Assembly: GCA_950097015.1 (NCBI GenBank)
Contig: CATNEN010000007.1
Span: forward strand, 1,922,001-1,986,000
Source: Macrostomum hystrix
Taxonomy: Eukaryota; Platyhelminthes; Macrostomidae
Direction: 5' to 3'
DNA length: 64,000 nt
The number at the start of each line of letters is the position of its first letter. The first letter of the stretch is position 1. Position numbers and translations under genes: made by a program. The notes under the pieces were generated by a model. The model worked only from the letters and a program-made list of their open reading frames with translations. It had not been told where the DNA came from and did no database searches. Shown here piece after piece: positions 23,529 through 35,705 of this stretch.

Positions 23529-23659
23529 GGTACAATACTAGTTTCTATATAATGAAAGTACAACGCACATAAAAGTACAACACATTATAAATCGAGACCC
23601 TAGCTTTTTTCGTGATTATAATCATCAAATCTTCTAATCCTCCAATCATCAGACGTTTA

Positions 23660-24510
23660 TAATCCTCAGACCAGTGCTTCAAGATCAGATCCCCATTCTG
23701 AAATCCTCAGATCAGTGCTCCCAGATCCCCATTCTGAAATCCTCAGATCAGTGCTCCAAGATCAGATGCCCATTTCTGAAATCCTCTGATCAGTGATCCC
23801 AGATCCCCATTCTGAAATCCTCTGATCAGTGATCCCAGATCCCCATTCTGAAATCCTCTGATGAGTGATCCCAGATCCCCATTCTGAAATCCTCTGATCA
23901 GTGATCCCAGATACCCATTCTGAAATCCTCAGATCAGTGATCCCAGATCCCCATTCTGAAATCCTCAGATCAGTGATCCCAGATCCCCATTCTGAAATCG
24001 TCAGATTAGTGATCCCAGATGCCCATTCTGAAATCGTCAGATCAGTGATTCCAGATGCCCATTCTGAAATCCTTAGATCAGCGATCCCATTCTGAAATCG
24101 TCAGATCAGTGAGCCTATTCTGAAATCCTCAGATCAGTGATCCCAGATGCCCATTCTGAAATCCTTAGATCAGCGATCCCATTCTGAAATCGTCAGATCA
24201 GTGATCCCAGATCCCCATTCTGAAATCCTCAGATCAGTGATCCCAGATCCCCATTCTGAAATCCTCAGATCAGTGATCCCAGATCCCCATTCTGAAATCC
24301 TCAGATCAGTGATCCTATTCTGAAATCCTCAGATCAGTGATCCCATTCTGAAATCCTCAGATCATTAATCCCATTCTGAAATCCTCAGATCAGTGATCCC
24401 AGATGCCCATTCTGAAATCCTCAGATCAGTGATCCCAGATGCCCATTCTGAAATCCTCAGATCAGTGATCCCAGATGCCCATTCTGAAATCCTCAGATCA
24501 GTAGCCAATC
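23660..24510. repeat. 36-bp minisatellite
   Basis: About 23 copies containing CCATTCTGAAATCCTCAGAT and GATCAGTGATCCCAGAT. Shortened units at 24076-24190 and 24305-24385 lack the CAGATCCC segment. Confidence 0.95.
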
Positions 24511-25129
24511 AATAAATGTTTTCGATAATCAATAAGCAAGGTGTTTAGTACAGCTATACTAATGAACAGCACAGCTGCCACTAGTATCTGCGACCCTAGA
24601 CCCGCAGGTTGTAGCTATACTTTGTTTTTGCCCTGCTATATCGCTATATGAAATAGCTACACATGTACAATGAGGGCTTATCAATTCCTATGTAAATTTC
24701 TAAGATATGCAAGCAGATTTGCCCATGCGATAACATGGTTTATATATGGGAAACATAGTTAATCTCATATACCTTCGGCTATAGCTAGAACTAATCAGTA
24801 TATTGTCAGTGTTTAGACACATTTTTAATTAAACCTGCCAGCTATAGAATATTGTTCTGCTGCAGCGTTGAACTGAATGCAAATAAATAAGAAGGCAGAG
24901 ATACGGGCGCAAAACCGGTTTGAGCAACCATTGAGTAATAGGATACGTCGTTTTGTTGGGGACTTAGAGATCGATTCGGACCGATAATAGCTAAATAAAT
25001 ACCTTTCTAAAGGGTAATGGAAACTCGACGGCAGACTAAAAGATCTCATAGGGATTAGCAGGTAAAAAGAGTGAGGCGGGTGGGACGGGAAAATGGGAAA
25101 TGAGGGAAGTTTGGAACGAGGACAGGGGA
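24511..25129. other. AT-rich spacer
   Basis: No gene or ordered repeat recognised. Confidence 0.4.
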
Positions 25130-25618
25130 ATAGGAGAGAGGATGGAGGAGAGGGAGGAGATGGAGGAGAGAGAGAGAAGATGGAGGAGAGAGAGAGAAGA
25201 TGGAGGAGAGAGAGAAGATGGAGGAGAGGTAGAGAAGATGGAGGAAAGAGAGAAGATGGAGGAGAGAGAGAAGATGGAGGAGAGGGAGAAGATGGCGGAG
25301 AGGGAGAAGATGGAGGAGAGGTAGAGAAGATGGAGGAGAGAGAGAAGATGGAGGAGAGAGAGAAGATGGAGGAGAGAGAGAAGATGGAGGAGAGGGAGAA
25401 GATGGAGGAGAGGTAGAGAAGATGGAGGAGAGAGAGAAGATGGAGGAGAGGGAGAAGATGGAGGAGAGGTAGAGAAGATGGAGGAGAGAGAGAAGATGGA
25501 GGAGAGAGAGAAGATGGAGGAGAGAGAGAAGATGGAGGAGAGGGAGAAGATGGCGGAGAGGGAGAAGATGGAGGAGAGAGAGAGAAGATGGAGGAGAGGG
25601 AGACGATGGAGGAGAGGC
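25130..25618. repeat. 18-bp GA-rich minisatellite
   Basis: About 27 copies of GATGGAGGAGAGAGAGAA, with GAGGGA and GAGGTA variants. Purine-only on the plus strand. Confidence 0.95.
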
Positions 25619-25671
25619 AGAGTTAGTTGAATATGTTAAATGAGACTTCAAAGGAATTCTTCGCAAATAGC

Positions 25672-27410
25672 TGTTTTATCCCTGATTCCGAATCTACTAG
25701 CATTTCGGGAATATTATCCCTGATTCCGAATCTACTAGCATTTCGGAAATATTATCCCTGATTCCGAATCTACTAGCATTTCGGGAATATTATCCCTGAT
25801 TTCGAATCTACTAGCATTTCGGAAATATTATCCCTTATTCCGAATCTACTAGAATTTCAGGAATATTATCCCTGATTCCGAATCTACTAGAATTTCAGGA
25901 ATACTATCCCTGATTCCGAATTTACTACTCAAAAAATATCCTTGATTCCGAATCTACCAGCATTTCGGGAATATTATCCCTGATTCCGAATCTACTAGCA
26001 TTTCGGGAATATTATCCCTGATTCCGAATCTACTAGCATTTCGGTAATATTATCCCTGATTCCGAATTTACTAGCATTTCGGTAATATTATCCCTGATTC
26101 CGAATCTACTAGCATTTCTGGAATATTATCCCTGATTCCGAATTTACTACTCAAAAATTATCCTTGATTCCGAATCTACTAGCATTTCGGTAATATTATC
26201 CCTGATTCCGAATTTACTAGCATTTCGGTAATATTATCCCTGATTCCGAATCTACTAGCATTTCTGGAATATTATCCCTGATTCCGAATTTACTACTCAA
26301 AAATTATCCTTGATTCCGAATCTACCAGCTTTTCGGGAATATTAACCCTGATTCCGAATCTACTAGCATTTCGGGAATATTATCCCTGATTCCGAATCTA
26401 CTAGCATTTCGGGAATATTATCCCTGATTCCGAATCTACTAGCATTTCGGAAATATTATCCCTGATTCCGAATCTACTAGCATTTCGGGAATATTATCCC
26501 TGATTCCGAATCTACTAGCATTTCGGAAATATTATCCCTTATTCCGAATCTACTAGAATTTCAGGAATATTATCCCTGATTCCGAATCTACTAGAATTTC
26601 AGGAATACTATCCCTGATTCCGAATTTACTACTCAAAAAATATCCTTGATTCCGAATCTACCAGCATTTCGGGAATATTATCCCTGATTCCGAATCTACT
26701 AGCATTTCGGGAATATTATCCCTGATTCCGAATCTACTAGCATTTCGGGAATATTATCCCTGATTCCGAATCTACTAGCATTTCGGGAATATTATCCCTG
26801 ATTCCGAATCTACTAGCATTTCGGTAATATTATCCCTGATTCCGAATCTACTAGCATTTCGGTAATATTATCCCTGATTCCGAATTTACTAGCATTTCGG
26901 TAATATTATCCCTAATTCCGAATCTACTAGCATTTCTGGAATATTATCCCTGATTCCGAATTTACTACTCAAAAATTATCCTTGATTCCGAATCTACTAG
27001 CATTTCGGTAATATTATCCCTGATTCCGAATTTACTAGCATTTCGGTAATATTATCCCTGATTCCGAATCTACTAGCATTTCTGGAATATTATCCCTGAT
27101 TCCGAATTTACTACTCAAAAATTATCCTTGATTCCGAATCTACCAGCTTTTCGGGAATATTAACCCTGATTCCGAATCTACTAGCATTTCGGGAATATTA
27201 TCCCTGATTCCGAATCTACTAGCATTTCGGGAATATTATCCCTGATTCCGAATCTACTAGCATTTCGGGAATATTATCCCTGATTCCGAATCTACTAGCA
27301 TTTCGGGAATATTATCCCTGATTCCGAATCTACTAGCATTTCGGGAATATTATCCCTGATTCCAAATCTACTAGCATTTCGGGAATATTATCCCTGATTC
27401 CGAATCTACT
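25672..27410. repeat. 38-bp minisatellite with higher-order structure
   Basis: About 46 copies containing GAATATTATCCCTGATTCCG and ATCTACTAGCATTTC. Rare units with TTTACTACTCAAAAA occur at about 25922, 26143, 26294, 26630, 26964 and 27113. The last three repeat the first three at offsets of about 706, 821 and 819 bp, so a block was duplicated and three more monomers (about 114 bp) were gained in one copy. Confidence 0.95.
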
Positions 27411-27825
27411 TCAAGCAAGAAAAAACTTAGCAACAAACCTGACTTTGCATTCTCCATGCTCCATTCTTCATCCTGATTTGCTCAAGCAGCCCTTGCCCAT
27501 TTACGGTTAGACGCAAATCAAAAAGGTTGTTCCTAAGTCAAGGTGGGGCCGAAACTAAAACGGGAAGCTAGACACAATGAGACCGACATGTAATTAGTGT
27601 GCTCAGCTAGGACTAATCAACTGCATGAGCAGGTCATATTATCTGCCACGAACTTCCAAGGCAAGCTAGCTCTGCTCTTGCTAATTAGGAGAAAATTCTA
27701 AAAAAATAGTGATCAATCAGTGCTTGGGTAGTGCCTGTGATAGTTCCACGTATTCATTTCGCTAATAGAGGAAAGTTTAGACGAAAAGTTTAGCGGACCT
27801 CAAAGATCTGTGATAAGAGATACCC
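27411..27825. other. spacer
   Basis: No recognisable gene or repeat in about 415 bp. Confidence 0.4.
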
Positions 27826-28215
27826 AAGGTCCAGATCCCAGATATCCAATCTGCTACCCAAGGTCCAGATCCCAGAACTCCAATCTGCTACCCAAGGTCC
27901 AGATCCCAGATATCCAATCTGCTACCCAAGGTCCAGATCCCAGATATCCAATCTGCTACCCAAGGTCCAGATCCCAGATATCCAATCTGCTACCCAAGGT
28001 CCAGATCCCAGATATCCAATTTGCTACCCAAGGTCCAGATCCCAGATATCCAATCTGCTACCCAAGGTCCAGATCCCAGATATCCAATCTGCTACCCAAG
28101 GTCCAGATCCCAGATATCCAATTTGCTACCCAAGGTCCAGATCCCAGATATCCAATCTGCTACCCAAGGTCCAGATCCCAGATATCCAATCTGCTACCCA
28201 AGGTCCAGATCCCTA
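27826..28215. repeat. 34-bp minisatellite
   Basis: About 11.5 copies containing CCCAAGGTCCAGATCCCAGA and TATCCAATCTGCTA. It passes without a gap into the related 28-bp array on its right. Confidence 0.95.
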
Positions 28216-30420
28216 ATATTATTCCCAAGATCCTAGATCCCTAATCTGCTGCCCAGGATCCTAGATCCCTAATCTCATACCCAAGATCCTAGATCCCTAA
28301 TCTCATACCCAAGATCCTAGATCCCTAATCTCATACCCAAGATCCTAGATCCCTAATCTCATACTCGTACCCAAGATCCTAGATCCCTAATCTCATACCC
28401 AAGATCCTAGATCCCTAATCTCATACCCAAGATCCTAGATCCCTAATCTCATACCCAAGATCCTAGATCCCTAATCTCATACCCAAGATCCTAGATCCCT
28501 AATCTCATACCCAAGATCCTAGATCCCTAATCTTATTCCGAAGATCCTAGATCCCTAATCTTATTCCCAAGATCCTAGATCTCTAATCTTAGCTCGTATT
28601 CCGAAGATCCTAGATCCCTAATCTCATACCCAAGATCCTAGATCCCTAATCTTATTCCGAAGATCCTAGATCCCTAATCTTATTCCCAAGATCCTAGATC
28701 TCTAATCTTATTCCGAAGATCCTAGATCCCTAATCTCATACCCAAGATCCTAGATCTCTAATCTTATTCCGAAGATCCTAGATCCCTAATCTTATTCCGA
28801 AGATCCCAGATCCCTAATCTGCTACCCAAGATCCTAGATCCCTAATCTTATTCCGAAGATCCCAGATCCCTAATCTCATACCCAAGATCCTAGATCCCTA
28901 ATCTCATACCCAAGATCCTAGATCCCTAATCTCATACCCAAGACCCTAGATCCCTAATATTATTCCGAAGATCCTAGATCCCTAATCTCATACCCAAGAT
29001 CCTAGATCCCTAATCTCATACCCAAGATCCTAGATCCCTAATCTCATACCCAAGATCCTAGATCCCTAATCTCATACCCAAGATCCTAGATCCCTAATCT
29101 CATACCCAAGATCCTAGATCCCTAATCTCATACCCAAGATCCTAGATCCCTAATCTCATACCCAAGATCCTAGATCCCTAATATTATTCCGAAGATCCTA
29201 GATCCCTAATCTCATACCCAAGATCCTAGATCCCTAATCTTATTCCGAAGATCCTAGATCCCCAATCTCATACCCAAGATCCTAGATCCCTAATCTCATA
29301 CCCAAGATCCTAGATCCCTAATCTCATACCCAAGATCCTAGATCTCTAATCTTATTCCGAAGATCCTAGATCCCTAATCTCATACCCAAGATCCTAGATC
29401 CCTAATCTCATACCCAAGATCCTAGATCTCTAATCTTATTCCGAAGATCCTAGATCCCTAATCTCATACCCAAGATCCTAGATCCCTAATCTCATACCCA
29501 AGATCCTAGATCTCTAATCTCATTCCCAAGATCCTAGATCTCTAATCTTATTCCGAAGATCCTAGATCCCTAATCTCATACCCAAGATCCTAGATCCCTA
29601 ATCTTATTCCGAAGATCCTAGATCCCTAATCATATTCAGAAGATCCTAGATCCCTAATCATATTCAGAAGATCCTAGATCCCTAATCTTATTCCGAAGAT
29701 CCTAGATCCCTAATCTTATTCCCAAGATCCTAGATCCCTAATCTCATACCCAAGATCCTAGATCTCTAATCTCATTCCCAAGATCCTAGATCTCTAATCT
29801 TATTCCGAAGATCCTAGATCCCTAATCTCATACCCAAGATCCTAGATCCCTAATCTTATTCCGAAGATCCTAGATCCCTAATCATATTCAGAAGATCCTA
29901 GATCCCTAATCATATTCAGAAGATCCTAGATCCCTAATCTTATTCCGAAGATCCTAGATCCCTAATCTTATTCCCAAGATCCTAGATCCCTAATCTTATT
30001 CCGAAGATCCTAGATCCCTAATCTTATTCCGAAGATCCTAGATCCCTAATCATATTCAGAAGATCCTAGATCCCTAATCTTATTCCGAAGATCCTAGATC
30101 CCTAATCTTATTCCCAAGATCCTAGATCCCTAATCTTATTCCCAAGATCCTAGATCCCTAATCTTATTCCCAAGATCCTAGATCCCTAATCTTATTCCCA
30201 AGATCCTAGATCTCTAATCTTATTCCGAAGATCCTAGATCCCTAATCTTATTCCGAAGATCCTAGATCCCTAATCTTATTCCCAAGATCCTAGATCTCTA
30301 ATCTTATTCCGAAGATCCTAGATCCCTAATCTCATACCCAAGATCCTAGATCCCTAATCTTATTCCCAAGATCCTAGATCTCTAATCTTATTCCGAAGAT
30401 CCTAGATCCCTAATCTGCTA
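28216..30420. repeat. 28-bp minisatellite
   Basis: About 78 copies containing CCCAAGATCCTAGATCCCTA, with interchangeable ATCTCATA, ATCTTATTCCG and ATCATATTCAG endings. The monomer aligns to the 34-bp unit on its left with a 6-bp difference, so the two share an ancestor. Confidence 0.95.
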
Positions 30421-32062
30421 CATCAAATCCCTGATCCCCATTATTTGAATAGAAAAAGCAGATAAAAAATATTCCGTAGATCCCAATCTATAACTTCGCA
30501 TGCAGAATTTTATAATCATGCTTCACTTAATCAATGACATGATTGAGTTCTCAGTTCTACATAGGCAATTAAACAAAGGAGCGTGAATTATGGACTAGCT
30601 GGAATCCTCAATCTCGTAGAATCACGAATCCGGCAGGGACAATACAAAATGATTTCTCGGAAAGAATAATCCTATTTCTTTTTTTACCAGTCTTAATCAA
30701 TATCACCGGCATCTTCTTACCTTCTGCTTTGCTGGCGCTGTCTGCCCGGACTGCAGAAAAGTAGATTAGTTTAAGCGCCTTTGCTTCTTCTTTCTGGTTA
30801 GATAATCGGGGAGTGAATCACTGGCGTGAGCCTGGGATGATATGCAAATTGTGAACCTGGGGTCCGGCTTGAGTGAAAGGCAGATAGACCCACGTGACTG
30901 CGGCAATAATGACCGGCTCAGGCTTCTGCTTTAGGAAGAGGCAGAATATGGAGATGGGGTTGGCGTGGGCGGACAATAAATTACTGACGACTATTTGGCT
31001 TCGGCCACTAAGAAAAAAAGCTGCAAGATTAGCAAGTGTTCTCAATATAACTAGCTATAGTCCAGTCCAGCTCACCGCTGACAGATAGGCAGAATTGTGG
31101 GTCCCAGGGTAGACGCTGGAAAGCAATAAGAGATGGGAAAGAGTTTTTCCCGTGTCCTCGAAATCGTTGAATTGACTGATCGGTCTGAAAAATCCCCTAT
31201 AGCTCTCTATAGGTTAATGGGCGATCGAGGTGAGAAATACGCCAAAGTGACGGCTATGGGAGAACGTTTCAACAGATGTTCTTTACAGGAGGCCTTGCAC
31301 AAACATGGAAAGGAATGGTGGGCTTTACCGACGGGCGACACGAAACTATAGAGAGCGTGTAAGACACGCGCGCGACATGTTATAACACACAAACAGGCGC
31401 GCACATCCGCGGAGTCAGGGGAGGGGGGTGGCGCTATGTACGCTGTCATCCACGCCTCCTCCGCCCAATCTGTCCTTTGAAACAAATGTACACTCAGCCC
31501 AGGGGGTGCTGGGGTTGCCCACACTGTACACTCCATTCCACCTCATGCAGTCAAATGGTCTAGGGTACGAGTGATATGAGGGGGGTTGGAATTTTCTGTT
31601 TCCTCTCAAATGATTCGTTCGCTGTCATTCGTTCGCTCTAAAAATGAGCAAAATATTGCGGAATAGCGGAAAATATCTTTGAGTTGAGCAGTTGACAAAC
31701 AGTGCAGGCGCTTACAATTATTCTGAAACCGGTGCTGTTTTGACACAGTACAAACACAAGACATTTGCTTCGCAAAGTTTGTTAAAGGATTTCTTCTTTA
31801 CCCTCCACTTTTTTCTTCTCAAAGAAGCAGATCGAGGACAAAAGACACGGGGCTGAAATGAGAGAAGGCTTGCATCCATGCATCCATTTCTCTTAGCAAC
31901 GGAAGTTGGGCTTTGCTTGCTCAGCCCCACTCTATTTTAGCATGCATTATCTAGCGTACTTACTAATGCTTACCTTGCTCAGGTAGTTCAGACTGGGCCA
32001 TCTAGGCGGAATAATTGCTAGAACTCACATTATTCCCCTTTCCTGTTCGGCTAATGTAGGAT
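30421..32062. other. unassigned region
   Basis: Only short frames without domain resemblance, the longest being 72 residues at 31133-31351 (plus). No splice-supported gene model was found. Confidence 0.4.
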
Positions 32063-32133
32063 TAATATATCGCCGCTCGTGCGCTTCGCGCACTCGTGCT
32101 AAGACCGTTAAAGTTCAAAGCGGCGATATATTA
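32063..32133. repeat. nested hairpin upstream of the Crypton
   Basis: Outer arms TAATATATCGCCGCT (32063-32077) and AGCGGCGATATATTA (32119-32133) are perfect complements. An inner hairpin GTGCGCTTCGCGCAC lies at 32079-32093. GCGCTTCGCGC-type cores also appear near 58640. It looks like a short MITE or foldback. Confidence 0.75.
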
Positions 32134-32201
32134 GTTGCATTGTAATATGCAAGCTGGGCCATAGACACTTGCGTTAAATGCACGCTCAAGCCTGTGGGGC
32201 T

Positions 32202-32208
32202 TATATAA
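32202..32208 (+). promoter_or_regulatory. TATA box of the recombinase gene
   Basis: TATATAA within CTTATATAAGCC lies 49 bp before the ATG at 32251. That leaves room for initiation about 25-30 bp downstream and a short leader. Confidence 0.6.
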
Positions 32209-32250
32209 GCCTGTGTACTTATCACATTGGACACTCGCCAAAGAATAAAT

Positions 32251-33795
32251 ATGTCGGAAGAAGATAGCCCTGCAAAGAGAGTTCGCTATATTGATTTTGC
32301 TCAGTTTCCTGATGGAGCCATCTCAGGGCTCACTGAGCAACAGATCGACCAAGCACTGGACCAGTTGGAGGTGAACATGCTTGATGATGGTACCGCTGGT
32401 CCCGATGTGGATTTTCTCGATGCTCTGTTTTCGAAGCTACCAACGGAGGAGACCCAGCTGGAGGAATTGGAGCAGATTGTGTCGGAGATGGAGGGCAATG
32501 CTACATGCAAGAGTGTTGTTCGAGCTACGGATTATTGGATGCAACGCTTGCGACGCTTCTTGGGTGTTCACTCGTCACTGCCGCAGGATCTGTCGGTTGC
32601 ATCGCCTAACGAGCTAGACCGCATCTTGCGCTTCTTTTATGGAACGCTGAGAAAGAAGGATGGTGGACTCTACGCGCCAGCTACACTGGTTTGCATTCGG
32701 GCTGCAATCCATCGCCATTTTATGACCACACGTCGCATCAACATTCTAGTTGGAGACGAGTTCCTTCAATCAAACCGCACTTTGAAGGCGATGGCACGTA
32801 CATTCATTGCCGCTGGAGGCCGCCCAGGACACTATCAGGCCATTGAGACGACAGATCTGGAGCGTCTTTCTCGCTACTTCGATCGGAGCTCGCCTGAGTC
32901 CCTGCAGCACGAGGTGTTTAACAACATCGTGTACTATTTCGGAAACAGAGGACGGGAGTGGTGCCGAGCACTTAGTGAAGAGTCCTTCCGGTTTGAGATT
33001 GACTCCGATGGTTGTGAGGTGGTACACTTCGTCGCTGGCAAAATAAAGAACGTCGGAAATGATCTGACCCATGATTCCTGCGAAGATGTGAAGGAGGCTA
33101 TCATGAGCGCATTGCCGGACCGGAGCATATGCCCAGTGGAAGCCCTTAAGCTCTACATGAGGAAGCGCGGCGAGTCGATTCCTGGTAGCAGCTCTGGTAC
33201 CCCAAAACCAGCCGCATTTTTTCTACTGCCGAAGCTTACCAGTTGGCAATTCTCGTCGTGGTACTACGCTAGCAAGCCTGTTGGTGTTAACACGTTGGGA
33301 CAGATGATGACAACAATTTCCAAGAAGGCCAGTCTCAGCAAGACGTACACTGCGCACTGCATCCGTTCGACAGTAGTGAAGGAGTTGGCGAACGCTGGAT
33401 ACAGCGTGCCAGACATTTGCAAAGTCACAGGCCACAAGCAGACTAGGACTGTGGACAGGTATCTCCGATTCGGAAGTCGACGAGACGCCGAAATGCGCAG
33501 CATGTCCAAAAGTCTGTCCAGCGCTCTACATGGTCCGGAGAAGCGACCAGCAGTTCATAGTGGACAGCAAGTCATTCAAGCCCGACAAGCCGCAACCGCC
33601 GTCATGGGGACGACGCCTTCCACTGGAGTGGTAGTGCAAGCAGTACAGCAGGCGGCTACGATCGAGGCAGCAACGATGGTGAGCCAGTCACTAAATATAA
33701 ATGAAGTGGACAATGCTGATTCACCAGAGAGTCGCCGGCCATCTGTCGTGTACCATTTCCATGGGCCTGTCTACAATTGCAATTTTCATGGGTAG
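32251..33795 (+). CDS. Crypton-like tyrosine recombinase, intact, single exon
   Basis: An uninterrupted frame of 514 residues from the ATG at 32251; a further 8 codons upstream would need a TTG start. The N-terminal ~60 residues are acidic. A SAM-like core DNA-binding region follows (YWMQRLRRFLG to KKDGGLYAPATLVCIRAAIH), as in DUF3504/ZMYM-QRICH1 proteins derived from Cryptons. The catalytic domain has the full set: Arg 233 (GNRGREW), Lys 264 (AGKIKN), His 369 and Arg 372 (HCIRST), His 395 (TGHKQ) and the nucleophile Tyr 404 (VDRYLRF). The C-terminus ends in YHFHGPVYNCNFHG. The lack of introns and stops, an own TATA box and an AATAAA after the stop suggest a recently active element or a conserved domesticated gene. 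I cannot tell which. Confidence 0.85.
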   Translation: MSEEDSPAKRVRYIDFAQFPDGAISGLTEQQIDQALDQLEVNMLDDGTAGPDVDFLDALFSKLPTEETQLEELEQIVSEMEGNATCKSVVRATDYWMQRLRRFLGVHSSLPQDLSVASPNELDRILRFFYGTLRKKDGGLYAPATLVCIRAAIHRHFMTTRRINILVGDEFLQSNRTLKAMARTFIAAGGRPGHYQAIETTDLERLSRYFDRSSPESLQHEVFNNIVYYFGNRGREWCRALSEESFRFEIDSDGCEVVHFVAGKIKNVGNDLTHDSCEDVKEAIMSALPDRSICPVEALKLYMRKRGESIPGSSSGTPKPAAFFLLPKLTSWQFSSWYYASKPVGVNTLGQMMTTISKKASLSKTYTAHCIRSTVVKELANAGYSVPDICKVTGHKQTRTVDRYLRFGSRRDAEMRSMSKSLSSALHGPEKRPAVHSGQQVIQARQAATAVMGTTPSTGVVVQAVQQAATIEAATMVSQSLNINEVDNADSPESRRPSVVYHFHGPVYNCNFHG

Positions 33796-33856
33796 AAATG
33801 GGCACTACACTTTTGCTCAAAACTTGTTAACGTTGCATGCTTCATCTGTTCCACTT

Positions 33857-33866
33857 TTGAAATAAA
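33857..33866 (+). terminator. polyadenylation signal of the recombinase gene
   Basis: AATAAA within GAAATAAACT lies about 65 bp after the TAG stop at 33793-33795 and is followed by a GT-rich stretch (GTTTTTGTGCTTGTAG), the usual arrangement of a metazoan poly(A) site. Confidence 0.6.
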
Positions 33867-34149
33867 CTGTTTTTGTGCTTGTAGCGTTAGACGCACGCTA
33901 AATGCGTTACACGCATGATGAAAACGCTTAGCGCGGTTGAGTTTCTACCATAGACTACTTGCGTTACACGCACGCTGTCTAACGTTTAATGCACCGCATT
34001 GCGTGTTACAATGGGAAGGCTGGCCATCTCAATCAGCTTTCCCTACTCTTGTATGTTTATGAATGGCACCTTGCACTAGCCAACTAACTGATTGGGCCTG
34101 GAAATCTGCCGGAATTCTATGGAAACTTCGAAATCTATGGTCTGAATAC

Positions 34150-34412
34150 CGCCTCTTGCACTAAGGTTCCTGAGCTCGAATCCGCGGCGAGGCCACATTT
34201 TTATTTATTTTGTTTTGGGCCGCGGAGAGAACGCTTTGGGGGCTTGTCGTGCAACTTTTCGCCCCCTGAGGGCCAAATGCGTGACGATGACTGGCAGTCA
34301 GGGCAGATGTACACACCTGTGTGAGTGTGTGCCTGCTTACAGCACCTCTGTGTGTGCTCAGGAGTCAGCGGAATGGGTAGAATTGCTTCTACCCTGGGTG
34401 CAGGTCTTTTCC
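34150..34412 (+). repeat. tRNA-derived SINE, family 1, copy 2
   Basis: Contains GAGCTCGAATCCGCGGCGAG (B-box region), GGGGGCTTGTCGTGCAA, AGTCAGGGCAGATGTACACA and GTGTGCTCAGGAGTCAGCG in the same order as the copy at 10367-10705. The A-box head is worn away. Its 3' end runs straight into the 23-bp array. Confidence 0.8.
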
Positions 34413-35262
34413 CACTGTCTAATCACCCTTTCCCCCTGTCTAATCACCTTTATTTACACTGTCTAATCACCCTTATTTCCACTGTCTAATCACCCTTATT
34501 TCCACTGTCTAATCACCCTTATTTCCACGGTCTAATCACCCTTATTTCCACGGTCTAATCACCCTTATTTCCACGGTCTAATCACCCTTATTTCCACTGT
34601 CTAATCACCCTTATTTCCACTGTCTAATCACCTTTATTTACACTGTCTAATCACCCTTATTTCCACTGTCTAATCACCCTTATTTCCACTGTCTAATCAC
34701 CCTTATTTCCACGGTCTAATCACCCTTATTTCCACGGTCTAATCACCCTTATTTCCACGGTCTAATCACCCTTATTTCCACTGTCTAATCACCCTTATTT
34801 CCACTGTCTAATCACCCTTATTTCCACTGTCTAATCACCCTTATTTACACTGTCTAATCACCCTTATTTACACGGTCTAATCACCCTTATTTACACGGTC
34901 TAATCACCCTTATTTCCACGGTCTAATCACCCTTATTTCCACTGTCTAATCACCCTTATTTCCACTGTCTAATCACCCTTATTTACACTGTCTAATCACC
35001 CTTATTTCCACTGTCTAATCACCCTTATTTCCACTGTCTAATCACCCTTATTTCCACTGTCTAATCACCCTTATTTCCACTGTCTAATCACCCTTATTTC
35101 CACTGTCTAATCACCCTTATTTACACTGTCTAATCACCCTTATTTCCACTGTCTAATCACCCTTATTTCCACTGTCTAATCACCCTTATTTCCACTGTCT
35201 AATCACCCTTATTTACACGGTCTAATCACCCTTATTTCCACGGTCTAATCACCCTTATTTCC
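34405..35262. repeat. 23-bp minisatellite
   Basis: About 37 copies containing TCTAATCACCCTTATTTC plus a CACTG/CACGG/ACACTG variant part. It starts at the SINE 3' end and joins a tetranucleotide run on the right. Confidence 0.95.
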
Positions 35263-35422
<160 letters not shown>

Positions 35423-35705
35423 CATTTACCCTAGGTGTAAAATTCAGACACTTTGTTCAGCGCACATTTGCCGATAAAACAAGTACTCACAAGCTCTCCA
35501 TTTTTATCTAGTGCTCAGATACCAAGGAGACCTTATCAGAAACGGCAGGCTGCACGCACTGGCAATAGCAACCCCCACATTACTTTATTTCTTGTCTGCC
35601 TCGTTGACTATTCTAGTTTTAATAGAAATCAACTATAGAGTCAGAAAAAAACATTTAAATTTGAATTTCAAGGCTGCTCAAAGAGTCAAGGCTGCAAGCA
35701 GGCAG

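Larger units (their letters stand above)
32159..33985 (+). mobile_element. candidate Crypton-type element
   Basis: An intact tyrosine recombinase gene lies between two direct repeats sharing CCATAGAC, CTTGCGTTA and GCACGCT: 32159-32186 on the left and 33948-33976 on the right. Cryptons lack terminal inverted repeats and are bounded only by short direct repeats, which fits. The true ends were not established, because CCATAGAC words also occur elsewhere in the window. Confidence 0.55.

Noticed and set aside
28216-30420. CRISPR-like spaced repeat
   Set aside because: Units are contiguous with no unique spacers, and the surroundings are a eukaryotic genome.
31133-31351. 72-codon frame
   Set aside because: No domain, no splice partner and no promoter; length is within chance for this region.
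32227-32250. Eight extra N-terminal codons on the Crypton recombinase
   Set aside because: They would need a TTG start; the ATG at 32251 lies 49 bp after the TATA box.
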